A stretch of DNA of 64,000 bases from Manis javanica (taxonomy: Eukaryota > Chordata > Mammalia > Pholidota > Manidae), in NCBI RefSeq assembly GCF_040802235.1, contig NC_133161.1:108269001-108333000 (forward strand), written 5' to 3'. Shown one piece after another: positions 35,201-50,200 of the stretch. The stretch's first letter is position 1. Each line of letters begins with the position of its first letter. Position numbers and translations under genes: made by a program. Under the pieces are notes generated by a model, which did no database searches, was not told the origin of the DNA, and saw only the letters and a list, made by a program, of their open reading frames with translations.

Positions 35201-38200
35201 CGAGCCCTGGGCAGGGTGGCGCCCAGCATGCTGCTGTGCAGCCTCTCTGAGGCCACCTGCTTCTTCCTAGGTGAGCCTGGGGCCCAGGGAGTCCTGGAGG
35301 TCAGGGCACGGGCAGCCCCTTCCCTCTGTGCAAGCCTGTGCCCTGCTGGCCCTGAGGTTTGTCCCTGCCCCCCAGGGGCCCTGACCCCCATGCCAGCTGT
35401 GCGCACCTTCGCCCTGACGTCTGGCTGCGCCCTAATCCTGGACTTTCTGCTGCAGATGTCGGCCTTTGTGGCCCTGCTTTCTCTTGACAGCAGGAGGCAG
35501 GAGGTAGGTGGTGAGGCAGAGGGAAGGGCCGTTGAGCCAGGGAGGGGGTGGCTTCACTTTGCAGAGAAGGGGCTGAGAGTGGGTCTGGGTTCCAGGACAG
35601 CGTGCCAGCCTGTTTGGGCCAGGAAGTACCCAGTGTCCCATGGACAAGTAATTTCGTTTTCATAATTTTGGGGAATAGGAACAAACCTCGTAAACTATGA
35701 GGTGGTGAAGTGAGTGGGAGCCACAGGGAACCAAGGTTTCTGTGAGGTTCATAAGCATTCTGTCAGGGTGGGAATAGGAACAGAGGCTATAGCAGCTGGT
35801 GTGTGCTGGGGGCATGGTGCTGCATCAGGCGGCCAGTCCCTGGGGCCCATTTTGGATCATCTCGAGCGGCTGCCCCCACAGGCCTCCCGTCTGGACATCT
35901 GCTGCTGCCTCAGCTCCCATGAGCTGCCCCCACCCCGCCAAAGTGAAGGGCTCCTGCTCAGATTCTTCCGCAAGGTCTACGCCCCACTCCTGCTTCACAG
36001 GGTCACCCGTGTGGTTGTGGTGAGTGGGGCGGGAGGGTCTGCTCCGTTTGCAGTTGGGTGTTGAGAGCTTGCCCAGGCCCAGGCACTGAAGCTTGGGGCG
36101 GGAGTGCTGGGATTTGAATCTGCTCTACTCCAAAATGTTGTCCTCAACCCCTCCGCAGCTGCTGCTGTTCGTGGCCCTGTTCGGAGTGGGTCTCTATTTC
36201 ATGTGCCAAATCAGTGTGGGACTGGACCAGGAGCTGGCTCTGCCCAAGGTAAGTGTGCCTACCCTCGGTCCCCAGAAGGTCGGGGCACAGGCTTGGTGGG
36301 GGTGCATGGACCTGAAGAGAGAAGCCACATGGGTGTCTGGAAATCACAGGAGTTCAGTGCCAGCCCCAGGCCATATGGGAGATGACCACTGTGGGGTTGG
36401 CCTTCTGTGCTGCCCTGTGCTGGGCATCCACATCCTCAGGCTGGGCTCCACAGCAGCCACATCCTGTTAGACATCAAGGGTCAAGGGCTTGGGAGCAGGG
36501 CAGACACCTAAAGCTCGAGCAGTCTGAGAGGCTCCTGGGTGGAGGAGAGGTGTGAGGGGGTCTGTGCACACAGAGGACTGCAGGGAAAGGCACAGAGGTG
36601 GCGACCTTCAGGTGGAAGGCTAGGGAAGATGAGGTGTGTCTGCTGGGTGCAGAGCAGAGTGGGGAGTGTGTGACCTCCAGTCCGGGGCCAGCAAGCTTAT
36701 GGGGCTGACCGACGCTCATCTGCATGCACAGTCGGAAGAGGTGTGGGCTGGTGGCCAGTGAAGAAAGTCCATGTGCCGGGGCTCAGGTTAGAAGGCATCA
36801 TAGACAGTCAGATGTCCAAGGCTAGCATGGGGACAGTGATGGAGTCTGGAGGCAGGCAGGAGTCTGAATGAGAGGCTTGGGTAGCCCTCTGCATGTTGTG
36901 CTGGCCTGGGAAGTGAGAGGAGGGGGCAGGTGGACAGGCAGGATGCACCTTCGGGCCACTAGGGAGTGAGGTTAGCAGCAAAGCCAGGGAGGCTCAGAGG
37001 GACCCTGCCTCCCATGGTGGTCCTGGGGCTGCTCACAGTGCTGCCAGGAAGAGGGGCCCCTGTGCCCTCAGAGTGGTGTCAGAGGCCTGCTGGGCCAAGC
37101 AGATGAGCAAGAAGGAAGGAGGTGATGGGCTACAAGACCCCACTGAGGTTTTATGCTTCTGGTTTGTTTCTTAATATTTTCTAAAGATTTATTTCTTTCA
37201 ATTTATTTTTTCTGGTAATATACCTGTAACAAAATTTACTATTTTAACCATTTTTAAGTGGCATTAAGTACATTCACACTGTTGTACAGCCATCACCATC
37301 ATCCATCCCCATAGTTCTTTTCATCCTACAAAACTATCCCTTAAACACTCAAGCCCTCTCCCCCAGGCCCGGGCCCCCACCGTTCTGTGTTCTACTCTGG
37401 GTGCCTCATATAAGTGAGATCATGCAGTATTGGTCCTTTTGTGGCTGGCTTATTCACTCAGCATACTGTCCTCAAGGGTCATCCATGTTGTAGCAGGTGT
37501 CAGCATTCCCTTCCCTTTTAAGGTGGAATAGTAGTCACATATATATGAATGTATATATGTGTGTATATGTGTGTGTATACCCATTTTGTTTATCCACTTT
37601 TCTGTTGATGGAAATGTGGGTTGCTTTCATACTTTGGCTATCGTAAATAATGCTGCTGTGAACAGGGGTGCACAAATATTTCTTCAAGGTCCTGCTTTCA
37701 ATTGTTTTGGGGATGTACCCAGAAGTGGAATTGCTGGATCATATGGTGGATCTAGTTTTTATTTTTTTGAAGAACTACCACGCTGTTTTCCACAGCAGAT
37801 ACACCATACACCATTTTACATTTCTACCAACAGTGCACAACAGTTCCAATTTCTCCACATAATTGCCAGCAATTGTTGTTTTGTTTTATTTTTCTTTTTT
37901 GATAGTTGACATCCTAAGGGGTATGAGGTGGTATCTCACTATGGTTTCATTTTCATTTCCCTGATGATTAGTGATGCTAAGTATCATGCATTTACTGGTC
38001 ATTCATTCATCTTCTTCAAAGAAATGTCTGTTCAAGGCTCTTGCCCATTTTTGAATCAGGTTGGGTGTTTTTGTTGTTGAATTCTGAGAGTTCCCTTGGT
38101 ACTCTGGATATGAAACCCTTACCAGATACATGAATTGCAAGTTATTTTCTCCATTTCTGTTGGCTGCTTCTTATTCTATTGGTAGTATCCTTTGATGCAC

Positions 38201-41200
38201 AAAAGTTTTTAATTTTCATTAAGTCCAATTTGTCTATTTTTTCTTTTGTTTCTTTCTGTACCTTTGTTGTTGTCCAAAAAGAAATCACCAAATCCACTGT
38301 CTTGAAGCTTTTCCCCTATGCTTTCTTCTAAGTTTTATGGTTTTAACTCTTGAATTTAGGCCTTTAAACCATTTACATTCATTTTTTTGTAGATAATTAT
38401 GTATATTTTTGAAGGTCCAAACTCTTTCATTGCATGTAGATGTCCAGTTTTCTCAACACTTTTTGTTGAAAAGACTCTCCTTACCCCATTAAATGTTCTT
38501 GGCTCCTTTGTCAAAAACCATTTTACCATATATGTGACAGTTTATTTCTGAGTTCTGTATTCTGTTCCATCAGTCTATATGTCTACTTTTATGCCAGCAT
38601 AACACTGTTTTGATTACTGTTTCTTTTTTGGTAAGTTTTTATATCAGGAAACATGAGTCCTCTAAATTTATTCTTCTTTCCCAAGATTATTTTGTCTGTT
38701 GGGGTCCTTTGAAATTCCAACATGAATTTTAGGATGGGTTTTGATAGAAATTTTGTTGAATCTCTAGATCACTATTTACATCTTAATATCATCTTTCCAC
38801 CCACGAACACTGGACGTTTTTCCATGTATTTAAATCTTCTTAAATTTCTTTCAGCAATTTTTTATAGTTTTTAGTGTGTAAGTCTTTTACCTCCATGGTG
38901 AAGTTAATTCCTAAGTATTACATTCTTTTTTTTTTTATTAAGGTTTCACATGAAAAACACTGTGGACACCACATTCATGCATATTACTGAGTACCCCCGT
39001 ACACATGCCATTGCAGTCACTGTCCATCAGTGTAGTAAAATGCCAGAGTCACTACTTGTCTTCTCAGTGCTATTTTGCCTTCCTTGAGCCCCCCTGTACA
39101 TTATGTGTGCTGATCATAATACCCTTTCATCCCCTTCTCTCTCCCTTCCTGTCCACCCTCCCCTTTCCATTTGGTAACCACTAGTCCCTTCTTGGAGTCT
39201 GTGAGTCTGCTGCTGTTTTTTTCCTTCAGCTTTTGCTTTGTAGTTATACTCCACACATGAGTGAAATCATTTGGTACTTGTCTTTCTCCACGTGGCTTAA
39301 TTCACTCAGTATAATACCCTCCAGCTTCAACCATGTTGTTGCAAATGGCAGGATTTGTTTTCTTCTGATGGCCACTTAGGTTGCTTCCATTTCTTGGCTA
39401 TTGTAAATAGTGCTGCAATAAACAGGGGTGCATATGTCTTTTTGAATCTAGGATCTTGTTTTCTTTAGTTAAATTCCTAGGAGTGGAATTCCTGGGTCAA
39501 ATGGTATTTCTATTTTTAGTTTTTTGAGGAACCTCCATATTGCTTTCCACAATGGTTGCACTAATTTACATTCCTACAAGCAGTGTAGGAGGGTTCCCCT
39601 TTCTCCACATCCTCTCCGGCATTTGTTTTTCCTTGTCTTTTGGATGTTGCCCATCCTAACTGGTGTGAGGTGATATCTCATTATGGTTTAAAATTGGATT
39701 TCCTTGATAATTAGCGATGTGGGGCATCTTTTCATGTGCTTGTTGGCCATCTGAATTTCTTCATTGGAGAAGTGTCTGTTCATATCCTCTGCCCATTTTT
39801 AAATAGGGTCATTTGCTTTTTGAGTGTTGAGGCATGTGAGTTCTTTATATATTTTGGATGTTAACCCCTTATTGGATATGTCATTTACGAATATATTCTT
39901 CCATACTATAGGACACCCTTTTGTTCTAATGATGGTGTCCTTTGCCGTAAAGAAGCTTTTTAGTTTGATGTAGTCCCATTTGTTCATTTTTGCTTTTGTT
40001 TTCCTTGCCTGAGGAGATGAGTTCATAAAGAAGTTGCTCATGTTCATATTGAAGAGAGTTTTGCCTATGTTTTCTTCTAAGAGTTTTATGGTTTCATGAC
40101 TTACATTCAGGTCCTTAATCCATTTTGACTTTACTTTTCATATGGAGTTAGACAATAATCCAGTTTCATTCTCTTACATGGAGCTGTCCAGTTTTGCTAA
40201 CACCCATTGTTGAAGAGGCTGTCATTCCCCCATTGTATATCCATGGCTCCTTTATCGTATATTAATTGACCATGTATGCTTGGGTTTATGTCTAGGCTTT
40301 CTATTCTGTTCCATTGATCTATGGGTCTGTTCTTGTGCCAGTACCAAATTGTCTTGATTACTGTGGCTTTGTAGTAAAGCTTTAAGTTGGGGAATGTAAT
40401 CCCCCCAGCTTTATTCTTCCTTCTCAGGATTGCTTTGGCTATTTTGGGGTCTTTTGTGGTTCCATATGAATTTTAGAACTATTTGTTCTAGTTGAAGAAC
40501 ACTGTTGGTATTTTGATTGGGACTGCATTGAATCTAGATTGCTTTAGGCAGGATGGCCATTTTGACAATATAAATTCTTCTTATCCATGAGCACAGGATG
40601 TATTTCCATTTATTGGTGTCTTCTTTAATTTCTCTCATGAGTGTCTTGTAGTTTCCAAGGTAAAGGTCTTTCATTTCCTTGCTTAGGTTTATTCCTAGGT
40701 TTTTTATTCTTTTTGATGCAATTCTGAATGGAATTGTTTTCCTGACTTCTCTTTCTGCTAGTTCATCATTTTATAAAGGAATGCAACAGATTTGTGCATA
40801 TTGATTTTGTGTCCTGCAACATTGCTGAATTGTTATTATTCTAGTAGTTTTGGAGTGGATTCTGTAGGGTTTTTTATGTACAATATTGTGTCATCTGCAA
40901 ACAGTGACAGTTTAACTTCTTCCTTACCAATCTGGATGCCTTTTATTTCTTTGTAGTGTCTGACTGCCATGGCTAGGACCTCCAGAACTATGTTGAATAA
41001 AAGTGGGAAGGGTGGGCATCCTTGTCTTGTTCCTGATCTTAAAGGAAAAGCTTTTAACTTTTTGCTGTTAAGGGTGATATTGGCTGTGGTCTGCCATATA
41101 TTGATAGTTTTTATCATAAATGGATATTGAATCTTGTCAGATGCTTTTTCAGCATTTATGGAGATGATCATGTGATTCTGTCCTTCTTTTGTTGATGTGG

Positions 41201-44200
41201 TGTATGATGATTATGGATTTTCGTATATTGTACCATCCTTGCATCGCCAGTATAAATCCCACTTTATCATGATGTATGGTCTTTTATATGTATTTTTGAA
41301 TTTAGTTTGCTAATACTTTGTTGAGTATTTTTGCATCTATGTTCATCAGGGATATTGGTCTGTAATTTTCTTTTTTTGTGGTGTCTTTATCTGGTTTTGG
41401 TATTAGAGTGACATTGGCCTCATAGAATGAGTTTGGAAGTATTCCCTCCTTTTCTAGTTTTTGGAAAAATTTAAGGAGTATGGGTATTAGGTCTTCACCA
41501 AATGTCTGATAAAATTCAGCAGTGAAGCCGTCTGCGTCAGGGTTTTGTTCTTAGGTAGTTTTTTGATTACCAACTCAATTTCCTTGCTGGTAGTTGGTCT
41601 GTTCAGATTTAGTGTTTCTTCCTGGATCAGCCTTGGAAGGTTGTATTTTTCTAGAAAGTTGTCCATTTCTTCTAGGTTATCCAGCTTGTTAGCATATACT
41701 TTTTCATAGTATTCTCTAATAATTCTTTGTATTTGTGTGCTGTCTGTAGTGATTTTTCCATTCTCATTTCTGATTCTGTTTAAGTGTGTATACTCTTTTT
41801 TTCTTTGTAAGTCTGGCTAGGGGTTTATTTATTTTTGTTAATTTTCTTGAAGAAGCAGCTCCTGCTTTCATTGATTCTTTCTATTGTTTTATTCTTCTTG
41901 ATTTTATTTATTTCTGCTATAATCTTTATTATGTTCCTTCTTCTACTGACTTTTGGGCCTCATTTATTCTTCTTTTTCTAGTTTCATTAATTGTGAGTTT
42001 GACTGTTCATATGGGATTGTTCTTCTTTCCTGAGGTAGGCCTGTATTGCAATATACTTCCCTCTTAGCACAGCCTTTACTGCATTTCACAGATTTTTCAG
42101 TGCTGAGTTACTGTTGTCATTTTTCTCCATATATTGCTGGATGTCTGTTCTTATTTGGTCATTGATCCATTGATTATTTAGGAGCATGTTGTTAAGCCTC
42201 CATGTGTTTGTGGGCTTTTTTGTTTTCTATGCATAATTTATTTCTAGTTTCATACCTTTGTGTTCTGAGAAGCTGGTTGGTACAATTTCCATCTTTTTGA
42301 ATTTACTGAGGTTCTTTTTGTGGCCTCATATGTGATCTATTCTTGGAAATGTTCCATGAGTATTTGAGAAGAATGTGTATCCTGCTGCTTTTAGGTAGAT
42401 TGTTTTGGAGATGTCTGTTAGGTCCATCTGTTCTAATTTGCTGTTCAGTGCCTCTGTCTCATTTTCTGTCTGCTGGATCTGTCCTTGGAGTGAGTGGTGT
42501 GTTGAAGTCTCCTACAATGAATGCATTGCATTCTATTTTCCCCTTTAATTCTGCTAGTATTTGTTTCACATATGTTGGTGCTTCTGTGTTCGGTGCATGG
42601 GTATTTATAATGGTTATGTCTTGTTGGACTGACTGTTTTATCATCATGTAATGTCCTTTGTCTCCTGTGACTTTCTTTGTTTTGAACCCTATTTTGCCTG
42701 ATACAAGTTCTGCAACTCCTGCTTTTTTTCCCTATTAGCTGCATGAAATACCATTTTCCATTCCTTCACTTTTAGTCTGTGTATATCTTTGGGTTTGAGG
42801 TGAGTGTCTTGTAGGCAGCATATAGGCAGGTCTTGTTTTTTTATGTGTTCAGTGACTCTGTGTCTCTTGATTGGTGCATTCAGACCATTTACATTTAGGG
42901 TGATTATCAAAAGATATGTCCTTATTGCCATTGGAGGCTTTAGATTCATGGTTACCAAAGGTTCAAGGTAGCTTCTTTCGTATCTAACAGTCTAACTTAA
43001 CTCAGTGTGCTATTACAAACATGATCTAAAGGTTTTTTCCCCTCCTTTTTCTTCTTCCTCCATTCTTTATATATCATATTTTATACTCTTTGTGTATCCC
43101 TTGACTGACTTTGGGGGTGGTTGATTTGATTTTGCACCTTCTTAGTAATTAATTGGTCTACTTTCTTTACTATGGTTTTATTTCTTCTGGTGATAGCTAT
43201 TTAGCCTTAGGAACACATCCATCTATAGCAGCTCCTCTAAAATAGACTGTAGAGACAGTTTTGGGGAGGTAAACTCTCTCAGCTTTTGCTTATCTGGAAA
43301 TTGTTTAATCCCTCCTTCACATTAAAATGATAATATTGCCGGGTAGAGTATTCTTGGATTGAGGCCCTTCTGCTTTGTTGCATTAAATATATCATATCAC
43401 TCCCTTCTGGACTGTAAGGTTTCTGTTGAGAAGTCTGTTGATAGCCTGATGGGTTTTCCTTTGTATGTAATCTTTTTTCTCTCTCTGGCTGCTTTTAATA
43501 CTCAGTCTTCATCCTAGATCTTTGCCATTTTAATTATTATATCTTGGTGTTGTCTTCCTTGGGTCCCTTGCGTTGGGAGGGCTGTGCACCTCCATGGCCC
43601 AAGAGACTATATCCTTCCCCAGATTGGGGAAGTTTTCAGAAATTACCTCCTCAAAGACACTTTCTATCCCTTTTTCTCTCTCTTCTTCTGGTACCCCTAT
43701 AATGTGAATATTGTTCCATTTTGATTGTTCACACAGTTCTCTTAATATTCTTTCATTTCTAGAGATCCTTTTTAGTCTCTCTGTCTCAGCTTCTTTGTAC
43801 TCCTGTTCTCTAATTTCTATTTCATTTTCTGTATCCTCTACTTCATCTAATCTGCTTTTAAATCCCTCCATTGTATGCTTCATTTCAGATACTGTATTCT
43901 TGAACATTTGTACATCATTACTGAATTGAGTTCTTGAATATTTTTCTGAAGCTCCATAAAAATGTTTATGGTTTTTATTTTGAAATGTCTTTCAGGAAGA
44001 TCAATTAGTTAAGTTTCACTAGGCCTCCTTTCTGGTGTTTGTGGGATTTTGGTTTGAACCAGGTTCCTTTGACGTTTCATATTTGTACTTGCCGCCCTCT
44101 AGTGCCCAGAAACTCTACTCTGTGGAGTTGCTCAGCCCCTAGAGTGATGGCAGGTGTCACATGCAAGCGGGGCTGTTGTCTGTTGGGAGTAAAGAGGTTT

Positions 44201-47200
44201 TTCCTGCTTCCATGCTGCAGTGCCTGTATCCACTGCCACAGCCAGTGGGTCAAGCCCACAGGGAGACATGTCTATGCTTTGCACTTGTAGCTGCCATAGG
44301 CAGGGCTGCCCTCTGGCTGGCCTGACACAATGGGAGGGGCAGCAGGTTTGCAAACTGGTCCCCAACACGAGGAAGGCTCAGCAGGCTGTATATCATGGTG
44401 GGGGGGCCTTGGAGCTGCATAGCCAGGCAGGGGAATGGAGCACCTGAAGCTCCTGAAAGTTCCCAACCTGCTAGGCAGAGTGCATCTGGACAGTTTTGTC
44501 CTCCTGTCCTTTCTCTTGAGCAGCAAGCTCTGTGCAATCCTTGCCCATTTACCAGCCCTCTGTTACAAAGTCTCTCAGACTGCCTGCCTTTGTTTTGTCC
44601 CAGAGCAGACAGATGTGGATCCCTGTTTTACACAAGTGGCTGGAATCTCAGTCTGTCCAAGTATTCTCCCTGTTTTAGCTTTCCAACCCCACTAAGCTCC
44701 AGAGCACCACATAATGTAGGTTCATGCTCACCGAGCAGATCTCCAGGGCTGTGTGTTCAGCAGTCCTAGGCCTCCACCCCCTCACTGCTCTGTTTCTCTT
44801 CCTCCTGCCAGTGAGCTGGGATGGGGGTAGGGCTTGGGTCAATCTGGATCACAGCTTTGATACTTTACTCTTTTCTGTGAGGTCTGCTGGTTTCCTCAGG
44901 TGTACACAGTCTGTCACAGCCTTTTTTCTTGTTGCTATTTCAGGATTTGATGTATTTGCTATATTGTATTATTTTATTTTTTAAAATTTTTATTAAGGTA
45001 TGATTGATATACACTCTTATGAAGGTTTCACATTAAAAAACAATGTGGTTACTACATTTACCCATATTATCAAGTCCCCATCCATACCCCAATGTAGTCA
45101 CTGTCCATCAGTGCAGCAAGATGCCAGAGATCCACTATGTCCCTTCTCTGTGCTACACTGTTCTCCCCGTGATCCCCCCCACCATGTGTACTAAACGTAA
45201 TACCCCTCAGTCCCCTTCCCCCTCCCTCCCCACCCGCACTCCCACACCCCTCCCCTTTGGTAACCACTAGTTCATTCTTGGAGTCTGCTGCCATTTTGTT
45301 TCTTCATTTTTGCTTCATTGTTATACTCCACAAATGAGGGAAATCATTTGGCATTTGTATCTCTCCACTTGGCTTATTTCACTGAGCATAATGTCCTGCA
45401 GCTCCATCCATGTTGTTGCAAATAGTAGGATTTGTTTCTTTCTTATGGCTGAATAGTATTCTATTGTATATAATGTACCACATCTTCTTTATCCGTTCAT
45501 CTACTGATGGACACTTAGGTTGCTTCCATAATTTGGCTATTGTAAAAAGTGCTGTGATAAACGTAGGGGTGCATATGTCCTTTTGAATTTGAGAAGTTGT
45601 ATTCTTTGGGTTTATTCCAAGGAGTGGGATTCCAGGGTCAAATGGTATTTCTATTTTTAGTTTTTTGAGGAACCTCCATATTGCTTTCCACAATGGTGAA
45701 ACTAGCTTACACTCCCACCAGCAGTGTAGGAAGGTTCCCCTTTCTCTGCATCCTCACCAACATTTGTTATTCTTAGTCTTTTCAATGCTGGCCATCCTTA
45801 CTGGTGTGAGGTGATATCTCTTTGTGGTTTTAATTTGCATTTCCCTGATGATTAGTAATGAGGAGCATCTTTTCATGTGTCGGCCATCTGAATATTTCCT
45901 CTTTGGAGAACTGTCTCTTCATATCCTCTGCCCATTTGTTAATGGGGTTATTTGCTTTTTGGGTGCTGAGGCATGTAAGTTCTTCATATATTTTGGATGT
46001 TAACCCCTTTTTGGATATCACTTACAAATATATTCTCCCATACCGTAGGATGCCTATTTGCTTTGTTGATGATGTTCATTGCCATACAAAAACTTTTTAG
46101 TTTGATGTAGTCCCATGAGTTCATTTTTGCTTTTGTTTCCCTTTCTCGATGAGATGGGTTCAGGAAGAAGTTGCTCATGCTTATATTCAGATGTTTGCCT
46201 GTGTTGTCTTCTAAGAGTTTTATGGTTTGATGACTTACATTCAAGTCTTTAATCCATTTCGTTTACTTTTGTGTATGGGGTTAAAAAAATAATCCTGTTT
46301 CATTCTCTTGCATGTAGCTGTCCAGTTTTGCCAACATCAGCTGTTGAAGAGGCTGTCATTTCCCCACTGTATATCTGTGGCTCCTTTATCATATATTAAT
46401 TGATCATATATGGTTGGGTTTATATCGGGGCTCTCTAGTCTGTTCCATTGGTCTGTGGGCCTGTTCTTGTGCCAGTAGGCTTTGTAGTAGAGCTTGAAGT
46501 TGGGGAGCATAATTCCCCCTGCTTTATTCTTCCTTCTCAGGATTGCTTTGGCTATTCAGGGTCTTTTGTGGTTCCATATGAATTTTAGGATGATTTTCTC
46601 TAGTTCGTTGAAGAATGCTGTTGGTATTTTGATAGAAATTGCATTGAATCTATAGATTGCTTTAGGCAGGATGGCCATTTTGACAATATTAATTCTTCCT
46701 ACCCAAGAGCATGGGATGAATTTCCATTTATTAGTGTCCTTTTTAGTTTCTCTTAAGAGTGTCTTGTAGTTTTCAGGGTATAGGTCTTTCACTTCCTTGG
46801 TTAGGTTTATTCCTAGGTATTTTATTCTTTTTGATGCAATTGTGAATAGAATTGTTTTCCTGATTTCTCTTTCTGCTAGTTCATCGTTAGTGTATAGGAA
46901 TGCAACAGATTTCTGTGTATTAATTTTGTTTCCCACAACTTTGCTGAATTCAGATATTAGATCTAGTAGTTTTGGTGTGGATTCTTCATGGTGTTTTATG
47001 TACAATATCATTTCATCTGCAAACAGGGACACTTTAACTTTTTCCTTGCCAATTGGGAAGTCTTTTATTTCTTTGTGTTGTCTAATTGCCATGGCTAGGA
47101 CCTCCAGTACTATGTTGAATTGAAGTGGGGAGAGTGGGCATCCTTGTCTTGTTCCCGATCTTAAAGGAAATGCTTCCAGCTTCTCACTGTTAAGTATAAT

Positions 47201-50200
47201 GTTGGCTGGGGGTTTGTAATATAAGGCCTTTATTATGTTGAGGTACTTGTCCTCTATACCCATTTTGTTGAGAGTTTTTATCATGAATGGGTGTTGAATT
47301 TTGTGGTCTTTGTCCTTCTTTTTGTTGATGTGGTGGATGATGTTGATGGATTTTCAAATTTTGTACCATCTTCACATTCCTGGCATAAATCCTACTTGAT
47401 CATTATGGATGATCTTTTTGATATATTTTTGAATGTGGTTTGCTAATATTTTGTTGAGTATTTTTGCGTCTATGTTCATCAGGGATACTGGTCTGTAATT
47501 TTCCTTTTTTGTGGTGTCTTTGCCTGTTTTTGGCATTAGAGTGATGCTAGCCTCATAGAATGAGTTTGGAAGTATTCTCTCTTCTATTTTGTGGAAAACT
47601 TTAAGGAGAATGGGTATTAGGTCTTCACTAAATGTTTGATAAAATTCAGTGGTGAAGCCATCTGGTACAGGGGTTTTGTTCTTAGGTAGGTTTTTTTCTT
47701 TTAATTTTGGTGTCATTAATCTACAATTACATGAGGAACATTATGTTTACTAGACTCCCCCCTTCATCAAGTCCCTCCACAAACCCCATTACAGTCACTG
47801 TCCATCAGCATAGTAAGGTGCTGTAGAATCACTACTTGTCTTCTCTGTGTTGCACAGCCCTCCCCGTGCCCCCCCACATTATACATGCTACTCTTAAGGG
47901 CCCCTTTCTTCCCCCCAACCTTATCCCTCCCTTCCCAGCCATCCTCCCCAGTCCCTTTCCCTTTGGTAACTGTTAGTCTATTCTTGGGTTCTGTGATGCT
48001 GCTGCTGTTTTGTTCCTTCAGTTTTTTCTTTGCTCTTATACTCCACATATGAGTGAAATCATTTGATACTTGTCTTTCTCCACCTGGCTTATTTCACTGA
48101 GCATAATACCCGCTAGCTCCATCCATGTTGTTGCAAATAGTAGGATTTATTTTCTTCTTAAGGGTGAATAATATTCCATGTGTATATGTACCACATCTTT
48201 ATCCATTCATCTACTGATGGACACTCAGGTTGCTTCCATTTCTTGGCTATTGTAAATAGTGCTGCAATAAACATAGGGGTGCATCTGTCTTTTTCAAACT
48301 GGAGTGCTGCATTCTTAGGGTAAATTCCTAGAAGTGGAATTCCTGGGTCAAATGTTATGTCTATTTTGAGCTTTTTGAGGAACCTCCATACTGCTTTCCA
48401 CAATGGCTGAACTAATTTACATTCCCACCAGCAGTGTGGGAGGGTTCCCCTTTCTCCACAACCTCGCCAACATTTGTTGTTGTTTGTCTTTTGGATGGTG
48501 GTGATCCTTACTGGTGTGAGGTGATATCTCATTGTGGTTTTACTTTGCATTTCTCTGATGACTAGCAATTTGGAGTATCTTTCATGTGTCTGTTGGCCAT
48601 CTGAATTTCTTCTTTAGAGAACTGTCTGTTCAGCACCTCTACCAATTTTTTAAATTGTATTATTTGCTCTTCATTTGTTGAGGTGCATGAGCTCTTAATA
48701 TATTTTGGATGTCAAGCCTTTATCAGATCTGTCATTTATGAATATATTCTCCCATACTGTAGGATGCCTTTTTGTTCTATTGATGGTGTCCTTTGCTGTA
48801 CAGAAGCTTTTCAGCTTGATATAGTCCCACTTGTTCATTTTTGCTTGTTTTCCTTGCCCCAGGAGATATGTTCATGAAGAAGTCACTTATGTTTCTGTCC
48901 AAAAGATTTTTGCCTATGTTTTTTTCTAAGAGGTTTATGGTTTCATGACTTACATTCAGGTCTTTGATCCATTTTGAATTTACTTTTGTGTATGGGGTTA
49001 GAAAATGATCAAATGATCCAATTTCATTCTCTTACATGTAGCTGTCCAGTTTTGCCAACACCAACTGTTGAAGAGGCTGTCGTTTCCCCATTGTATGTCC
49101 ATGCCTCCTTTATCCTATATTAATTGACCATATGTATTTGGGTTCATGTCTGGTGTCGGCTTCCTCCCTGTCTCCAACCTACAGATAGAGGAGGCGATGT
49201 GATGAGATATTGAAGACCTTATTAGGCCAGCCAGGGGACTCAAGGCATATCAGCTCAAGAGTGGTGCTGAGAGGGCACCTTGCATATTTATTAGTCACAC
49301 AAATACATCCAAGGACAGTTGGTGATCTCATGCATACAACTGCTGGCTTGTTGTGTTCTCAGTGCACAACTCCCTCTGCAGAGCTTCCCAGCACAGCACA
49401 ATAGGGGATAACAATGTTGCAGGAACTGGCCTTGGTTAAGACACAACATTCCTTTAAGGAACACATCACATTTCTCAAGGCACACATCACTGATTAGTAG
49501 AAAAAAACAGTTGAGTTACAATATTTTGAGCCCACATTTCCCCCTTATTTTTTAAATAAAGAATGAGAATTCTGCTCTTACATTATTTTGTTGACATAGT
49601 AGCAGATTAAAAATAGCAGAGGATGCTTCACATAGATGGGGGGGCAAGATTCTTTGCCTGCCTCAGTTGGCTCCCATTTCTACCACTTGCGGGCTCCTTG
49701 CGACTGTGCCTGTCTTAGGTTGTTCCTCCCATGAAGAATCTTACCCATCTCTGGCTAACCAGTCATCTTTCAGGGCTACACAAGGAATTGGGTTTAGGAG
49801 AGGTTGACATACCTTTCTCTGCTTTGACGCTTATCAACAGCTACAGGAATCATTTAAAGAGTTGAATTCATTATGCGGACTCTAAAAAGGGGGTAAAAGG
49901 CAATTCGTTTTTAGACATTACTTCTTGAAAGGTAGCATAAGCATGTATCGGTTTCAACAAGTCAGTAATCAAGCGACGGACCCAAACTACTAGGATAGGG
50001 GGACATATACATAAATGAAGCAGGCCTACAAATAAAGGCCATAGCCAGTGAAACCACGAAAACCAATCAGGTAACCTAGGCAGTTGAGAAAAGTTGTCAA
50101 TGATGTGATGAATATCATCTAGTTGGTTTTGAATAGTTTGAGAGAAATCAGACAGATTAAAAGAGCACATTCCTGGGAATTGCTCACAACCTATATGTTC

